Shown: positions 9,490 through 18,974 of the stretch, one piece after another
How the letters are laid out: each line of letters starts with the position of its first letter
Numbering within the stretch: the stretch's first letter is position 1
Assembly (NCBI RefSeq): GCF_932294415.1
Contig: NC_065541.1
Span: forward strand, 29,930,790-29,994,789
Reading direction: 5' to 3'
DNA length: 64,000 nucleotides
Source of the DNA: Quercus robur
Taxonomy: Eukaryota; Streptophyta; Magnoliopsida; Fagales; Fagaceae
Made by a program: the position numbers and the translations under genes
Notes under the pieces: model-generated
Seen by the model: only the letters and a program-made list of their open reading frames with translations
What the model was told of the DNA's origin: nothing
Database searches by the model: none

Positions 9490-12480
9490 TTAAGTAATTT
9501 GGGGGTTTAGGGCTGTACGGGTTTCTTCCCGGACATTTTGTTCTGGATTCTGCAAAAATTCACGGGTTAGGAAGTCAGGAATACTGTTCTGAGTCCTTGC
9601 TATGTATTCAATGTCAAAATCAAAAACTGAAAGAATGGCTTGCCAACGTGCAAAAATTTGTTTTGATGCAATGTTTTGAACATCTTTTTCTAAAACATGT
9701 TTTGCAGATTTACAGTCAATTCGTAATAAAAACTTTTGGTTCAAAAGATCACTTTGAAATTTTGAAATGCATAGTACTACAGATAAAATCTCTTTTTTAA
9801 TAGTACTATAATTAAGTTGAGTGGGAGTCCAAATTCCTGAATGAAAACAGACAATTTGTTCTGGGGAAGTGAGACTAGCACGCTGAAGGAGAATGCCACC
9901 ATAACCAATGTTAGAGGCATCTGTCTGGACTACCTTGAAGGAATTTTCAGAGGGGATTCCGAGGCAAGGGAGTGTTTTGACATATTTTTTGATTTGTTGA
10001 ACAGCCAATGTATGTGTGAGTGTCCAAGGAGGAGGGTTGGTTCGGAGTCTATCAAAAAGAGGCTTGCATTGTTGCCGAAGGTTTTGATAGAAATCAGAAA
10101 TGTAGTTGAGGGATCCTAAGAACCTTTGAAGTTGGGTTTTTTCGAGGATCTCATCTGGAAACTTTTCTGCAAACTGAATGGCTCTATCTATGGGTTTGAT
10201 GACTCCATGTTTTATATCAAAACCTAAGAACCTTACATTTGTTTGGAAAAGCTTAATCTTTGGGGCCGAGACAACAAGCCCATTTCTTTTAATGGTTTGG
10301 AAGAATGTTCTGAGATGCTTCCAATGTTTGTCTAGGGATTCTGAGAAGATGAGTACATCATCAATGTAAACAATGGTGTGGCTTGAGAATGGATTAAAAA
10401 TCTCATTCATGATATTTTGGAATTCAGAAGGTGCATTTTTTAGACCAAAGGGCATTACATTCCATTCGTAATGGCCAAAGGGTGTGGTAAAGGCTGTCTT
10501 GTACCTATCAGACTCACTGATCTGTATCTGCCAAAAACCACTCTTCATATCAAACTTACTGAAAACTACTGCTTTACTAAGCCTGTTAACTAAGTCTCTT
10601 TTGTTAGGAATAGGGTACCTAATCCATTCTAAGACTTTGTTAAGGGGCTTGTAATTGATGACAAGTCTAGAGACACCTCTTTCTATCTCAGCGTTTTTCT
10701 GGACATAAAAGGCTGGACATGACCATGGTGACCTAGAGTTTCTGATGATTCCTTTCTTAAGAAGATCCTCTATTTCTGTCTTGCAAGTATCCATAAGTTC
10801 TTGACTCATTTGGATAGGTCTGGCTTTGGTAGGGATATCCTTTTCATGGAAATCTTTGATATATGGTAGTGCAACTTCGTGCCTTTTCCTATGCCAAAAG
10901 GCTGTGGGAAGGTCAGAGCAGACTTCCTGCTTGAGTTCTTCTTCAAATTTTCTAATGTCTGATTGGTAACTTTTGCAAGCTAATTTCTCATCAGTCCTCT
11001 TGTAACTTAGTTCATTACTAAGGTACTTAAGGTGTTGGGTTTTGGCTTTGATAAGGTTAAGGGTCTTAGAGATGGAAACCTCTTGGAGACAATTGATGTC
11101 TCTAGGTTCAGGACTCTTAAGAAACTTAAACTTGACTGGTTGGCCAAAAGGATGGGTAGTGATTCCTTCACTATCTGTGGTGAAAGGATACAACAGACAC
11201 ATGAATGGGTTTCCTAAGATGACCCTATCTGTCATATTTTTCACAAGAACAAAGGTGGTTTTAAAACACGTATTGTCTTGGCAAACATGTACTTTTGGGA
11301 TTTTGAATTCAATCTGCATTTTTCCACCACTTACGGAGGTTAACCTTTCTTTGGTTTTCCGGAAGTATTTAGAGGGAATGATTCCTTCTTGAATGCAGTT
11401 GAGATCAGCGCCCGAGTCTATTAGGGCTATAACCTCGAATTGAAAATCCTTACTGATGACAATCCTGACTTTGGAATGCCATTTTTGGAAGTTAAGCCTA
11501 CTGATGGTTTGTAAGAACGATCTGTTGGATGGTTCTGATCCCATGTCTGCAGTAGGATTAACTATGTCATCATCAGAGGGGTTTTGTAATGAGATTCTGT
11601 CCTCATTGCCTTGATGAGAAGTATACTCTAGGTTTTTAACTCTTTGGTCCATAAGACCATGATCAACCTTGAGGATGATTAATTTTTGCCTAAGGGTTAC
11701 AATCTCGGATTTGGTATCCTTAATCTCTTTTTGAAGATCTTGGATAGTGATTTCTTTCTTGGATCTGGTAAACCTATTGTAGATTTTTTCCAAATCAATT
11801 TTGGGTTCTTGGAATCTAGGTTCAGATGTATTGGCTTCCTTGACTAGGGTTTTGTGGAACTCGCTAAGTCTCCGAGACTTTTCTTCTGGGTCCTTGATCT
11901 GTTCTATGAGATCTAGGAGCAATTCTTCTTGTTTAGAAAGGACCTTGATAGTGTTGTTCCTGCGACAACTATTTTGGCAAAGTATGGTTTCATCTGGGCT
12001 ACTAGAGGTGCTACCTGGAACTCCAGGAGAGGATGAATTTTGGTAAATCTGGCAGGTTTTTCGGTCAATAGAACTATTGGGGGGCTTACTTTCTGGATGG
12101 TTAAGTTCTAAGGCCTTGGAAATATCTTCAGGTACTAAAGAATGGGTGGGGGATTTGCCTGGACATTCTTTCTTGAAATGTCCTTTCTTTCCACACCGAA
12201 AGCATTTTCCTTTTGCTTTAGGTTTGAGGTTGGCAATGGTGTTGGGATTTCGTTTCTTATAGAAGCCATTGGTTATTAGTTTCTGACATTTATATTCCTT
12301 GGAAACTAACTTTTTCCTATGGAAATTCTTGAAGGCTGGGTTCCCTCTGTATTTGGATATCCATTTTTTAGGAGGAAGTGGAGGTGGATCACCAAGCTGG
12401 TCATCTAGTGGTTCTTTCTCCTTTTCATTTTCTGAGGAGGATTCATTAGAACTGCTAGAGGATACGTGGGCTTTTAAGAC
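9490..12480 (-). pseudogene. Florendovirus ORF1 distal part: zinc knuckle, protease, RT and RNase H
   Basis: The frame is open from about 12480 to the stop at 9490. In order: a CCHC zinc knuckle (CFRCGKKGHFKKEC, about 12215-12165); a Ser-rich linker; a coiled coil (about 11900-11640); an aspartic protease with DSGA (near 11415); the reverse transcriptase with FDMKSGFWQI, MPFGLKNAPSEFQ and the catalytic YIDD (near 10360); and RNase H starting around VQTDASNIGYGG and ending near 9600. These would make DNA from pregenomic RNA. The RT/RNase H half is uninterrupted and keeps its catalytic residues, but the upstream part is out of frame with the movement protein and has no capsid core, so this locus as it stands does not encode a complete polyprotein. 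Confidence 0.85.
12165..12215 (-). other. CCHC zinc knuckle of viral polyprotein
   Basis: C-X2-C-X4-H-X4-C, read as CFRCGKKGHFKKEC, in a Lys-rich context. This motif follows the capsid domain in reverse-transcribing viruses and binds nucleic acid. Here the capsid domain that should precede it is missing. Confidence 0.9.
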
Positions 12481-12486
12481 ATTTAG

Positions 12487-14052
12487 TTATGGTGAAGGAG
12501 AGACTAGCTTCTCTACTTCTTGTGTTGAATGTCTAGCCTTTGTTGGTGGCGGTGGTTTGGTTTTGGACATGACACTATTCTTTTTATGCCATTTGAAATG
12601 TTTCTCAAAGTATTCAAAGAAAGGATAATCGGCTTTTACCTCTTTCATGAATAACTTCCATTTCTCCAAAACTTCAATCTTTTGTTCCTTGGTATGGTTG
12701 GCTCTATAGGTTTCTCTTTTAATCCTGTTCTTTTCAGAATTAAATTCCTTTTCAAGAGCTTCCATATCAGGGATGAATTCCTTTGTCAACACTAGGAACT
12801 GATAGTCATATTCAGTTTCCTGCTGAATAGGATTCTTAAAATCAGATCCTGATGGTGAAGGGGGCTTAAGACTGTCCTGACTAGTGCTGTCTTCTTCTTG
12901 ATCAGCAACTGAGTCTTGTTTGGCTGTGTAACAAGGGGTACTAACCTGGGAGTGGTCTTTAACACCTTGAAACTGCGGACCTAAATCTCTTCTAGAGGTA
13001 GGAAAGGGAGCTCGTGTTCTAGACGAACTATACTGGGATGCAGGTCTATCTTTTAAGAGGATAGTTGGCTGCTTAAAGGGTTGGCGTAGATCTATGGATC
13101 TAGACCTATGGTGTAGATCTATGGGAGATCTGGGTACATCATAATCTAAGGGTGACCTAAACCTAGACTGATCAAAGCTTAGTCTAACCGTTCCATCGGC
13201 TAGCTGCTGGATGATATCTAGATATGGGTTCCTAACAGGGTTCTGGACCTGTAGAGGATAATTCTCATTTTCTAAAGTCCATTGTGCTGGGAATGTTATT
13301 TCAGACCATTTCAGGGTCTTAGGTACCTGAACAGTGGATCTAACATCCGAGGTTTGGATAAGAGTAGTTTCTCCTGGCTTTCTCTTATCGAATGCTTGAA
13401 TGGACATGTTGGTTCTCATGCACTTATAATACACCCTGTATATAAGAGCAATCTGTCTGGTACCATGTAACACAAGGTTTCCATGGGTTTTAATGTTGAG
13501 AGTGAGGACCTTCAAGATGTGAGGGTCGTCAAGTGCAACTGTGAGGTTTGGGTAACAATCGAAGTGAACTGGACCATTACTCAAACTGGATTCTATGGTT
13601 CCTAGGAGACTATCATTAAACCTGATGAGGCGGGTGTCTCTAAGGGCCATAAGGATTGAGTTGTTCAATCCTTATCTGATCAATTGTTTTACTCCAACTT
13701 GGACAAGTCCTATATGGAGGAATTTATGATCTTTTTCCCTGTGAGCTTTCACGGCTGCAGGGGACAACAAATAACAGGTTTCATATTCCTTGTTAATGCT
13801 GTAAACTTGTTCTATAGTCCTAATATGGTAGTCTGTTCTGAAAGACTTTTTCAATGACCATGAAGATGACTTATAGACCTGGGTTGTGGGAACTTTGGGT
13901 ATGTTCCAATCTCCTAACTTCTGATCTAGATCTGAAAGCTGGTACGACTCTGAGTTGATTGTTCCATCTTCTTGTGGAATCTCAGGAGGGTTTGTACTGC
14001 TAGATCTAATGGAAGTGGAAGAGTCACTCCTTCTAAACATCCTATTTATCAT
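12487..14052 (-). pseudogene. Endogenous florendovirus movement protein and linker, interrupted
   Basis: Starts at ATG 14052 (MINRMFRRS). A TAA stop at 13672-13674 replaces a GAA present in the inverted copy, after which the frame stays open to 12487 (393 codons). The first two thirds are the 30K-type movement protein (HIGLVQVGVKQLI, LMALRDTRL, VALDDPHILKVLTL). The remainder is an Arg/Ser/Pro-rich linker ending in MKEVKADYPFFEYFEKHFK and a Pro-rich tail. It ends just where the capsid region should begin. Compared with 3309-4154 it differs at a handful of residues, so the two copies are close relatives. Confidence 0.85.
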
Positions 14053-14797
14053 TCTGGATTAGAAGCCTAAGAAATCAATTACAACCTAGACAATCTTTAT
14101 TTTCCAATTTCTGGATCTAACCTTAGATCTGAAACAGGGAGTGTATGGACGCCTTCTGTGACTAGTTACCAACTTACTGTGGCTCGGATGCCTTTTGTGT
14201 TGTCTGCTACTACTAACTGCCGCTATTCCCTATTATTGGTGTTGACAAACCCTATCGCTCACACCCTAACGCCTAACGCACTCCTTGCTAACGGCTCAAC
14301 GGGCTTTACTGTTTGACGCAGGTTTACACCAACCTCGGTACTCTAGTCTTACTGGGCAGCAAACGGACACAAAACCGGGCTTACTCCTAGTCTTACTGGA
14401 TAACATTCTTCATAGAATCTGGCTTAGTACACATCTGCAACAAATTGTGGGGAAAGAAACAAAGACGAGAAGAAAGGATAACTGGGAAGTAAAGGATTAG
14501 CTTAAACAGATAATCACAAGATAATAAACAGTTTGAATGAACGGGAGGCTCAGCCTACCACCAAAAGAAAGAACAGTAAAAACTGGCTAAGATGAAGTAG
14601 TAGATGAAAAATGCAACATATGGGAGTGGAAGTGCTATCAGAAAATAGATGTAAAACAAAATAATGTTTGTTAGAGATAACATACTTCAAAGTAATGTAT
14701 AACCACAAAATATTGGATAACTATGGCGGTATCACCAGCCAACTTGATTGAAAATCAAAATAGTTACAGTAACTTACAAACACTTACTATCGGCCAC
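14053..14797 (-). other. Viral untranslated leader
   Basis: About 745 nt between the primer-binding sites and the movement-protein ATG. It has no long ORF and is repeated in inverted orientation at 2632-3308. Long leaders with short uORFs are normal in Caulimoviridae. Confidence 0.7.
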
Positions 14798-14886
14798 AAC
14801 TTGGCTCTGATACCAAAATGGGGGTAAGTTTCTGGAGTGCAAAGCTAAGTATTTGGCTCTGATACCAAAACTTGGCTCTGATACCA
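14798..14886 (-). promoter_or_regulatory. Triplicated initiator-Met tRNA primer-binding site
   Basis: On the minus strand TGGTATCAGAGCCAA occurs at 14801-14815, 14853-14867 and 14872-14886. The first and third extend to TGGTATCAGAGCCAAGTT (from 14798 and 14869). This is complementary to the 3' end of plant initiator methionine tRNA with one mismatch and is the minus-strand DNA priming site of caulimovirids. A single copy is normal. The copies are separated by short pieces that match other parts of the viral cluster. Confidence 0.85.
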
Positions 14887-14916
14887 AAATGGTGAATGGA
14901 TACAACAGACACAGAG

Positions 14917-15358
14917 GGCATTGGGGGCGGAAGCATAAATAGGTTACAAGTGTAGTTCTGGTACAAGTGTAAACTAGAGGAAGGGAGAAGAGAGCCATTC
15001 TGATTACAAAGTATTTCAGAGTACCAAGTAAAAGAGCTCTGTAAGAGAGGACTTAGGAGTATTAAGCCTGCTGAATACTGAGGAGAAGGGTCCCTTATAT
15101 AGCAGGAGGGAGCCTTGGATCAGATCAGGAGAGCCCTGGAATCACGGGAGGTGAAATGCTTTTACTTTCAGGTGAATAACTTTTCAGCTGAAAGCAAACA
15201 GTGATTTCCATGATTCTGTCTGGGTACTGTAGAGTGAACAGTAACTGGTCACTGTTTATGAACAGTGTTTTGTCCCCTTGCTTTTCTGAATAGTAACTCT
15301 GCATAGTGTTCTGGACTGTGCAGTGAATAGTGATTTTTCTGCATGCGGGTACTGTTCT
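14917..15358 (-). repeat. Viral intergenic/promoter region, 5' terminal copy
   Basis: Direct repeat of 7716-8155. It lies upstream of the primer sites on the minus strand and carries the TATA box at 15095-15101. Similarity to the other copy ends near 15358, where AT-rich host or repeat DNA begins, so this is the right border of the cluster. Confidence 0.9.
15095..15101 (-). promoter_or_regulatory. Viral TATA box (5' copy)
   Basis: TATATAA followed by GGGACCC on the minus strand, about 210 bp before the nearest primer-binding site. This suits a pregenomic RNA promoter. Confidence 0.6.
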
Positions 15359-15369
15359 GGATTTTTTTT

Positions 15370-15525
15370 AATATATTACAATATTAAAAAAAATATATAT
15401 TTTCACAACAAATCTTAGGTGCTAGATTTTTACTAGTTATAATTTGGGTTTGTCATTGACATCACTCTTTTAACCAATAGTAAGAATTTGTTGTGAAAAT
15501 ATTATGAAAGTATTGTGGATCTAGG
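15370..15525. repeat. Small MITE-like inverted repeat
   Basis: TATTTTCACAACAAATC (from 15404) is mirrored by GAATTTGTTGTGAAAATA (to about 15503), around a non-coding loop. The form is that of a short non-autonomous DNA element. Ends and target duplication are not resolved. Confidence 0.5.
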
Positions 15526-15904
15526 ATTTATAAATGTCAATATATATGTTTTATTTAAGTTTTTACTTTTATGATATTGATATGTTTTGAGATTATGATA
15601 ATTTAGAATATTTTTAAACTAGATCTAAAATTCCATTTGCAGCATTGAAAAAAAAAAATGGATTAACTTAAATCTTTTATTGAGTGTCCTAATCGATTGG
15701 TTGACAAAGAATTCAACAGTACAAACTACAAAGCCATGTAGAAAATGTTGATTACATGGAACCCACGCAGGATATTAATAATAGACAGGGCTCCCCAAGC
15801 CTCTGGTCCCGCTCCCAAAAGATAAGAAGATATCATCAGGGTTATTTAATGAGAAAACAGGACAAATATGTAAGAACATATTTTGTTACAGATTAAGTTA
15901 ATTA

Positions 15905-16040
15905 ACGAAGGCCCAAGGAGGGGTGGCCCAGTTGGGAGAGATTTCACATGCAAGCACAAGGTCTCTTGTTTGAGTCGTGATGATACCGTGTGGAGGACAA
16001 TTTCCTAGCTTGTATTGTGCCTCTCTTGGTAATTTTTTTG
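15905..16040 (+). repeat. tRNA-derived SINE-like sequence
   Basis: GGTGGCCCAGTTGGGAG resembles a Pol III A box, and GTTTGAGTCGTGA, 40-45 nt later, resembles a B box. The spacing fits a tRNA-like SINE head. No clear tail or target duplication was found. Confidence 0.45.
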
Positions 16041-17027
16041 AGGTGTTAGGGTGAAGTCTGTAACGCCCCGATAACAATAATTATGGACCAATCCAACATT
16101 TTCTAACCGGATGTCCTATTATGTCACGTCTTGAAGGATTAGTTACAAAATGGTCGTTGCCACCCCTTTTATTCAGCAAAAAAAAAAAAAAAAAATTAAC
16201 GAAGAAAAAAAGAAACAAGTGTGGCCGTTATTATTCAGTGTGCATCGATCCGACAAACAAGAAAAAGGTCGGTTGGGAGAAGGGAAATGAGAAAAAAAAA
16301 ATGATGATGTTGGGTCTTTCAAGTGAAGCATTAAAGAGAGAGAGAGAGACCAGAAAAAGTTGAATGGGGTCACTTTCAAATGGGTTGGTGGTAGCATATA
16401 AAGGATCTATATAGTCCACCGAAGCATCGAGACAATCTCTTCAGCCATATAATCAACAGTTATAACTTCTTACCAAGATGTAAAAAAGAAAAACACTGAA
16501 CAACAAAAAAACAAGTTTAGGGGTGAAAGTTGTAAGGGAGAGAGGAGGCGAGGAGCTAAAAGTTAAGGTGATTGAATGAGTGAGAAAGAGTTTGGGTTGT
16601 TGTTATGTGTAGTGTAGCTTGTACAAGAACAGCAGGAGACGCAGTGATGAGATCACAGGGATCTTTAATCCTCTTTCTGACCAAACACTGCCACACTCAT
16701 CACTGGCATCATCAAGGGCTCTTATAGGCCTACAAAGAATTCCTCTTCCCTATAGCCTCTATATACTGTTCCATCATCACCACCACCACCACCACCCCAC
16801 CACCACACAAATCTCACTCACATTCTCCTCTCTTTTCTCTCTTTTACTCACTCACAGTGCCTGCGAGGAAAAAATATGGAAAATTTGCAGGAAGTTTCCC
16901 AACAAGATCCCTCTTGAAAGTGGGTGTTTCTAGTTCCCTGCTTTGCTTGGTCAAGTGGGGTATTAAATAATTGACCCTATTTGTACTGCTTGGTACATAA
17001 AAGAGGCACAATTATCAAAAGCTGTGT

Positions 17028-17064
<37 letters not shown>

Positions 17065-17693
17065 CAGAGAGATGGGTTAGGCTGAAAATAGAGTTCGTTT
17101 AGGCTTCTGGGTCTTGCTTGGTTTTCTTTATTCTTTTATCAGAATAGGTTGGGGGCTTTGGTTTGCGGTGTTGAGTAAATGGAACTGGGAAAACTGAATG
17201 GCAGGGCGTTTTGGGAGAGGCATCAGCAGAAGCAGAAGTATCAGGTTTCAGAGTGGTGGCAGTTGCACAAGCAACAAGAGGAGAGTACTAGTACTACTGG
17301 GAAGAAAAAGGAGAGTAAAGAATCAACAACCCACTAAGAAAAAGTTTGCTGTTCCATTAAAAGCTGGAAGAGCAAAAGCACAACGGACTGAGTCTGGATC
17401 CTCAAAGGAATCATCATTATTACCTAAATTCAAGTCACTTAGAAGAAGAGCAACACCATCAAGATTCTCCATCACAACAAAAAGAAAATCATCACCCTCA
17501 AGACCCAGTTTTCTATTTCCAGCAATACCCCCATCAATACCAGAACCAAAATCATCAGCAGTTTTTGTATGGAGGCCTAGACTCACTCTCACAACCACAA
17601 ACCCCAAAGAAACGCTCTCACTTTTTATTTTCAGCTTCAGCTTCAGCTCCGCCTCCACCTCCTACTTCAACTTGCATCGAATATGCAAGAAAA
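16041..17693 (+). other. Upstream region of the TCP gene
   Basis: No independent gene is supported. There is an A-rich stretch near 16180, a His/CAC microsatellite near 16770-16800, and a GA run at about 17031-17061 of a type common in plant 5' leaders. The transcription start cannot be fixed from the sequence. CAG-rich open frames that run into the TCP coding region are not taken as coding. Confidence 0.5.
17031..17061 (+). repeat. GA microsatellite upstream of the TCP gene
   Basis: About 15 GA units some 630 bp before the chosen start codon. GA runs are frequent in plant promoters and leaders. A regulatory role is only a possibility. Confidence 0.8.
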
Positions 17694-18974
17694 ATGGGAG
17701 AGAACCACCACCAAGCAAACACATCGACAAGATTTGGGATAAGAAGCGGAGGGGGCGAGATCGTAGAGGTCCAAGGAGGCCACATTGTTCGCTCTACTGG
17801 ACGCAAGGACCGCCACAGCAAGGTCTGCACTGCAAAGGGACCCAGAGACCGCCGTGTACGCCTCTCCGCACACACCGCCATCCAGTTCTACGACGTCCAG
17901 GACCGCCTCGGCTACGACCGTCCCAGCAAGGCCGTCGATTGGCTCATCAAAAAGGCCAAAACCGCCATCGACGAACTCGAAGAGCTTCCAGCATGGAAGC
18001 CCACCACTTTGACCATCTCACAACAACAAGACCAGCAGCAACACCAGCACCAGACCCAGATACTCGACGAGAACCAGAATCCAACTGGTATTCACTGCAG
18101 CGCGGTGGATACCGTTGCTTCTGGCTGTAGGACAGCAACTACAATGGTGGGTTGCGATGGTGGTAGAGTTTCAGATACTAATATTCATAATCTTCAGCAT
18201 CAAATGAGCGAGAACCCGAATAATAACAGTAGTAGTAGTTCGAGTTTTCTACCACCATCGATGGACTCAGACTCCATTGCTGACACAATCAAGTCCTTTT
18301 TCCCAATGGGTGCATCTGCTGAGACCACACAGTTTCAGAATTACCACCCACCACCAGATTTGCTGTCAAGAACCAGTAGCCAGAGCCAAGATCTGCGGCT
18401 CTCACTTCAATCTTTTCACGACCCAATTCTTCTGCACCAGCACCAAGCCCAGACCCATCATCAAAATGAGCATGAGCATGAGCATATGCTCTTCTCTGGA
18501 GCCACACCGTTGGGTTTTGATGGGTCATCTGCTGGGTGGTCTGAGCACCACCACCACCCAGCAGAGATTAACCGCTTCCAGAGAATGCTAGCTTGGAATG
18601 CTGGTACAGGTGCAGAAACTGGTAGTGCCAGTAGTAGTGGTGTTGGTGGTGAATTTATCTTCAATTCGCCACCTACAACTTCCACTCAGCAACTACTGCA
18701 GCCGTTTTTCGGCCAAAACCAGTTTTTTCAACAGAGGGGACCCCTTCAGTCCAGTAACACACCTTCAGTTCGCGCTTGGATAGACCCGACCATTGCCACT
18801 GCCACTCATCCCCATCTTATTCCACCAACATTCCATCAGTCTTCCATTTCAGGAATCGGTTTCGCCCCTGGCGGATTCTCCGGGTTTCGAGTTCCAGCAC
18901 GTTTCCAGGGTGAAGAGGAACACGACGGCATCTCCCATAAGCTGTCCTCTGCTTCCTCCAATTCTCGCCATTGA
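17694..18974 (+). CDS. TCP4: CIN-type (class II) TCP transcription factor, TCP4-like
   Basis: A single-exon gene of 426 codons. The TCP domain occupies about residues 25-85: [20 protein letters not shown] is the basic region, followed by [20 protein letters not shown], a loop with [13 protein letters not shown], and helix II. This non-canonical bHLH binds DNA. The residues after the domain are Gln/His-rich. A miR319 site lies at 18734-18754 (protein [10 protein letters not shown]), which marks the CIN subgroup (TCP2/3/4/10/24). The start MGENHH was chosen because it gives the short N-terminus before [13 protein letters not shown] typical of the family; an in-frame ATG at 17565 would add a Pro-rich stretch unlike relatives. 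CIN-TCPs promote leaf cell differentiation and jasmonate synthesis in the nucleus. No disruption is seen. The exact paralogue (TCP4 or TCP3/10) is not certain. Confidence 0.93.
   Translation: MGENHHQANTSTRFGIRSGGGEIVEVQGGHIVRSTGRKDRHSKVCTAKGPRDRRVRLSAHTAIQFYDVQDRLGYDRPSKAVDWLIKKAKTAIDELEELPAWKPTTLTISQQQDQQQHQHQTQILDENQNPTGIHCSAVDTVASGCRTATTMVGCDGGRVSDTNIHNLQHQMSENPNNNSSSSSSFLPPSMDSDSIADTIKSFFPMGASAETTQFQNYHPPPDLLSRTSSQSQDLRLSLQSFHDPILLHQHQAQTHHQNEHEHEHMLFSGATPLGFDGSSAGWSEHHHHPAEINRFQRMLAWNAGTGAETGSASSSGVGGEFIFNSPPTTSTQQLLQPFFGQNQFFQQRGPLQSSNTPSVRAWIDPTIATATHPHLIPPTFHQSSISGIGFAPGGFSGFRVPARFQGEEEHDGISHKLSSASSNSRH
18734..18754 (+). promoter_or_regulatory. miR319 target site in TCP coding region
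   Basis: GAGGGGACCCCTTCAGTCCA pairs with miR319, with uninterrupted complementarity over CCCTTCAGTCCA (the miRNA 5' half) and several mismatches at the other end, as in known TCP targets. It encodes RGPLQSS. Cleavage here would limit the TCP mRNA. Confidence 0.9.

Larger units (their letters stand above)
7716..15358 (-). mobile_element. Near-complete endogenous florendovirus-like unit with terminal redundancy
   Basis: Minus-strand order: intergenic/promoter region (15358-14917), primer-binding sites (14886-14798), leader, movement protein, zinc knuckle, protease, RT/RNase H, second ORF, then a second copy of the intergenic region (8155-7716). Equivalent points in the two terminal copies (14931 and 7731) are 7,200 bp apart, which gives the genome length. 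One large ORF1 plus a downstream ORF2 fits the florendovirus plan within Caulimoviridae. These are integrated without an integrase, usually as old inactive copies. This one lacks the capsid core and carries stops and a frame change. Confidence 0.85.

Noticed and set aside
14774..14998. 74-codon frame over the primer-binding region
   Set aside because: Crosses non-coding viral control sequence and the repeated primer sites.
17198..18130. Long plus-strand frame (310 codons) overlapping the TCP start
   Set aside because: It is a frame-shifted shadow of the TCP leader and coding region, rich in Arg/Ser/Pro, with no domain.
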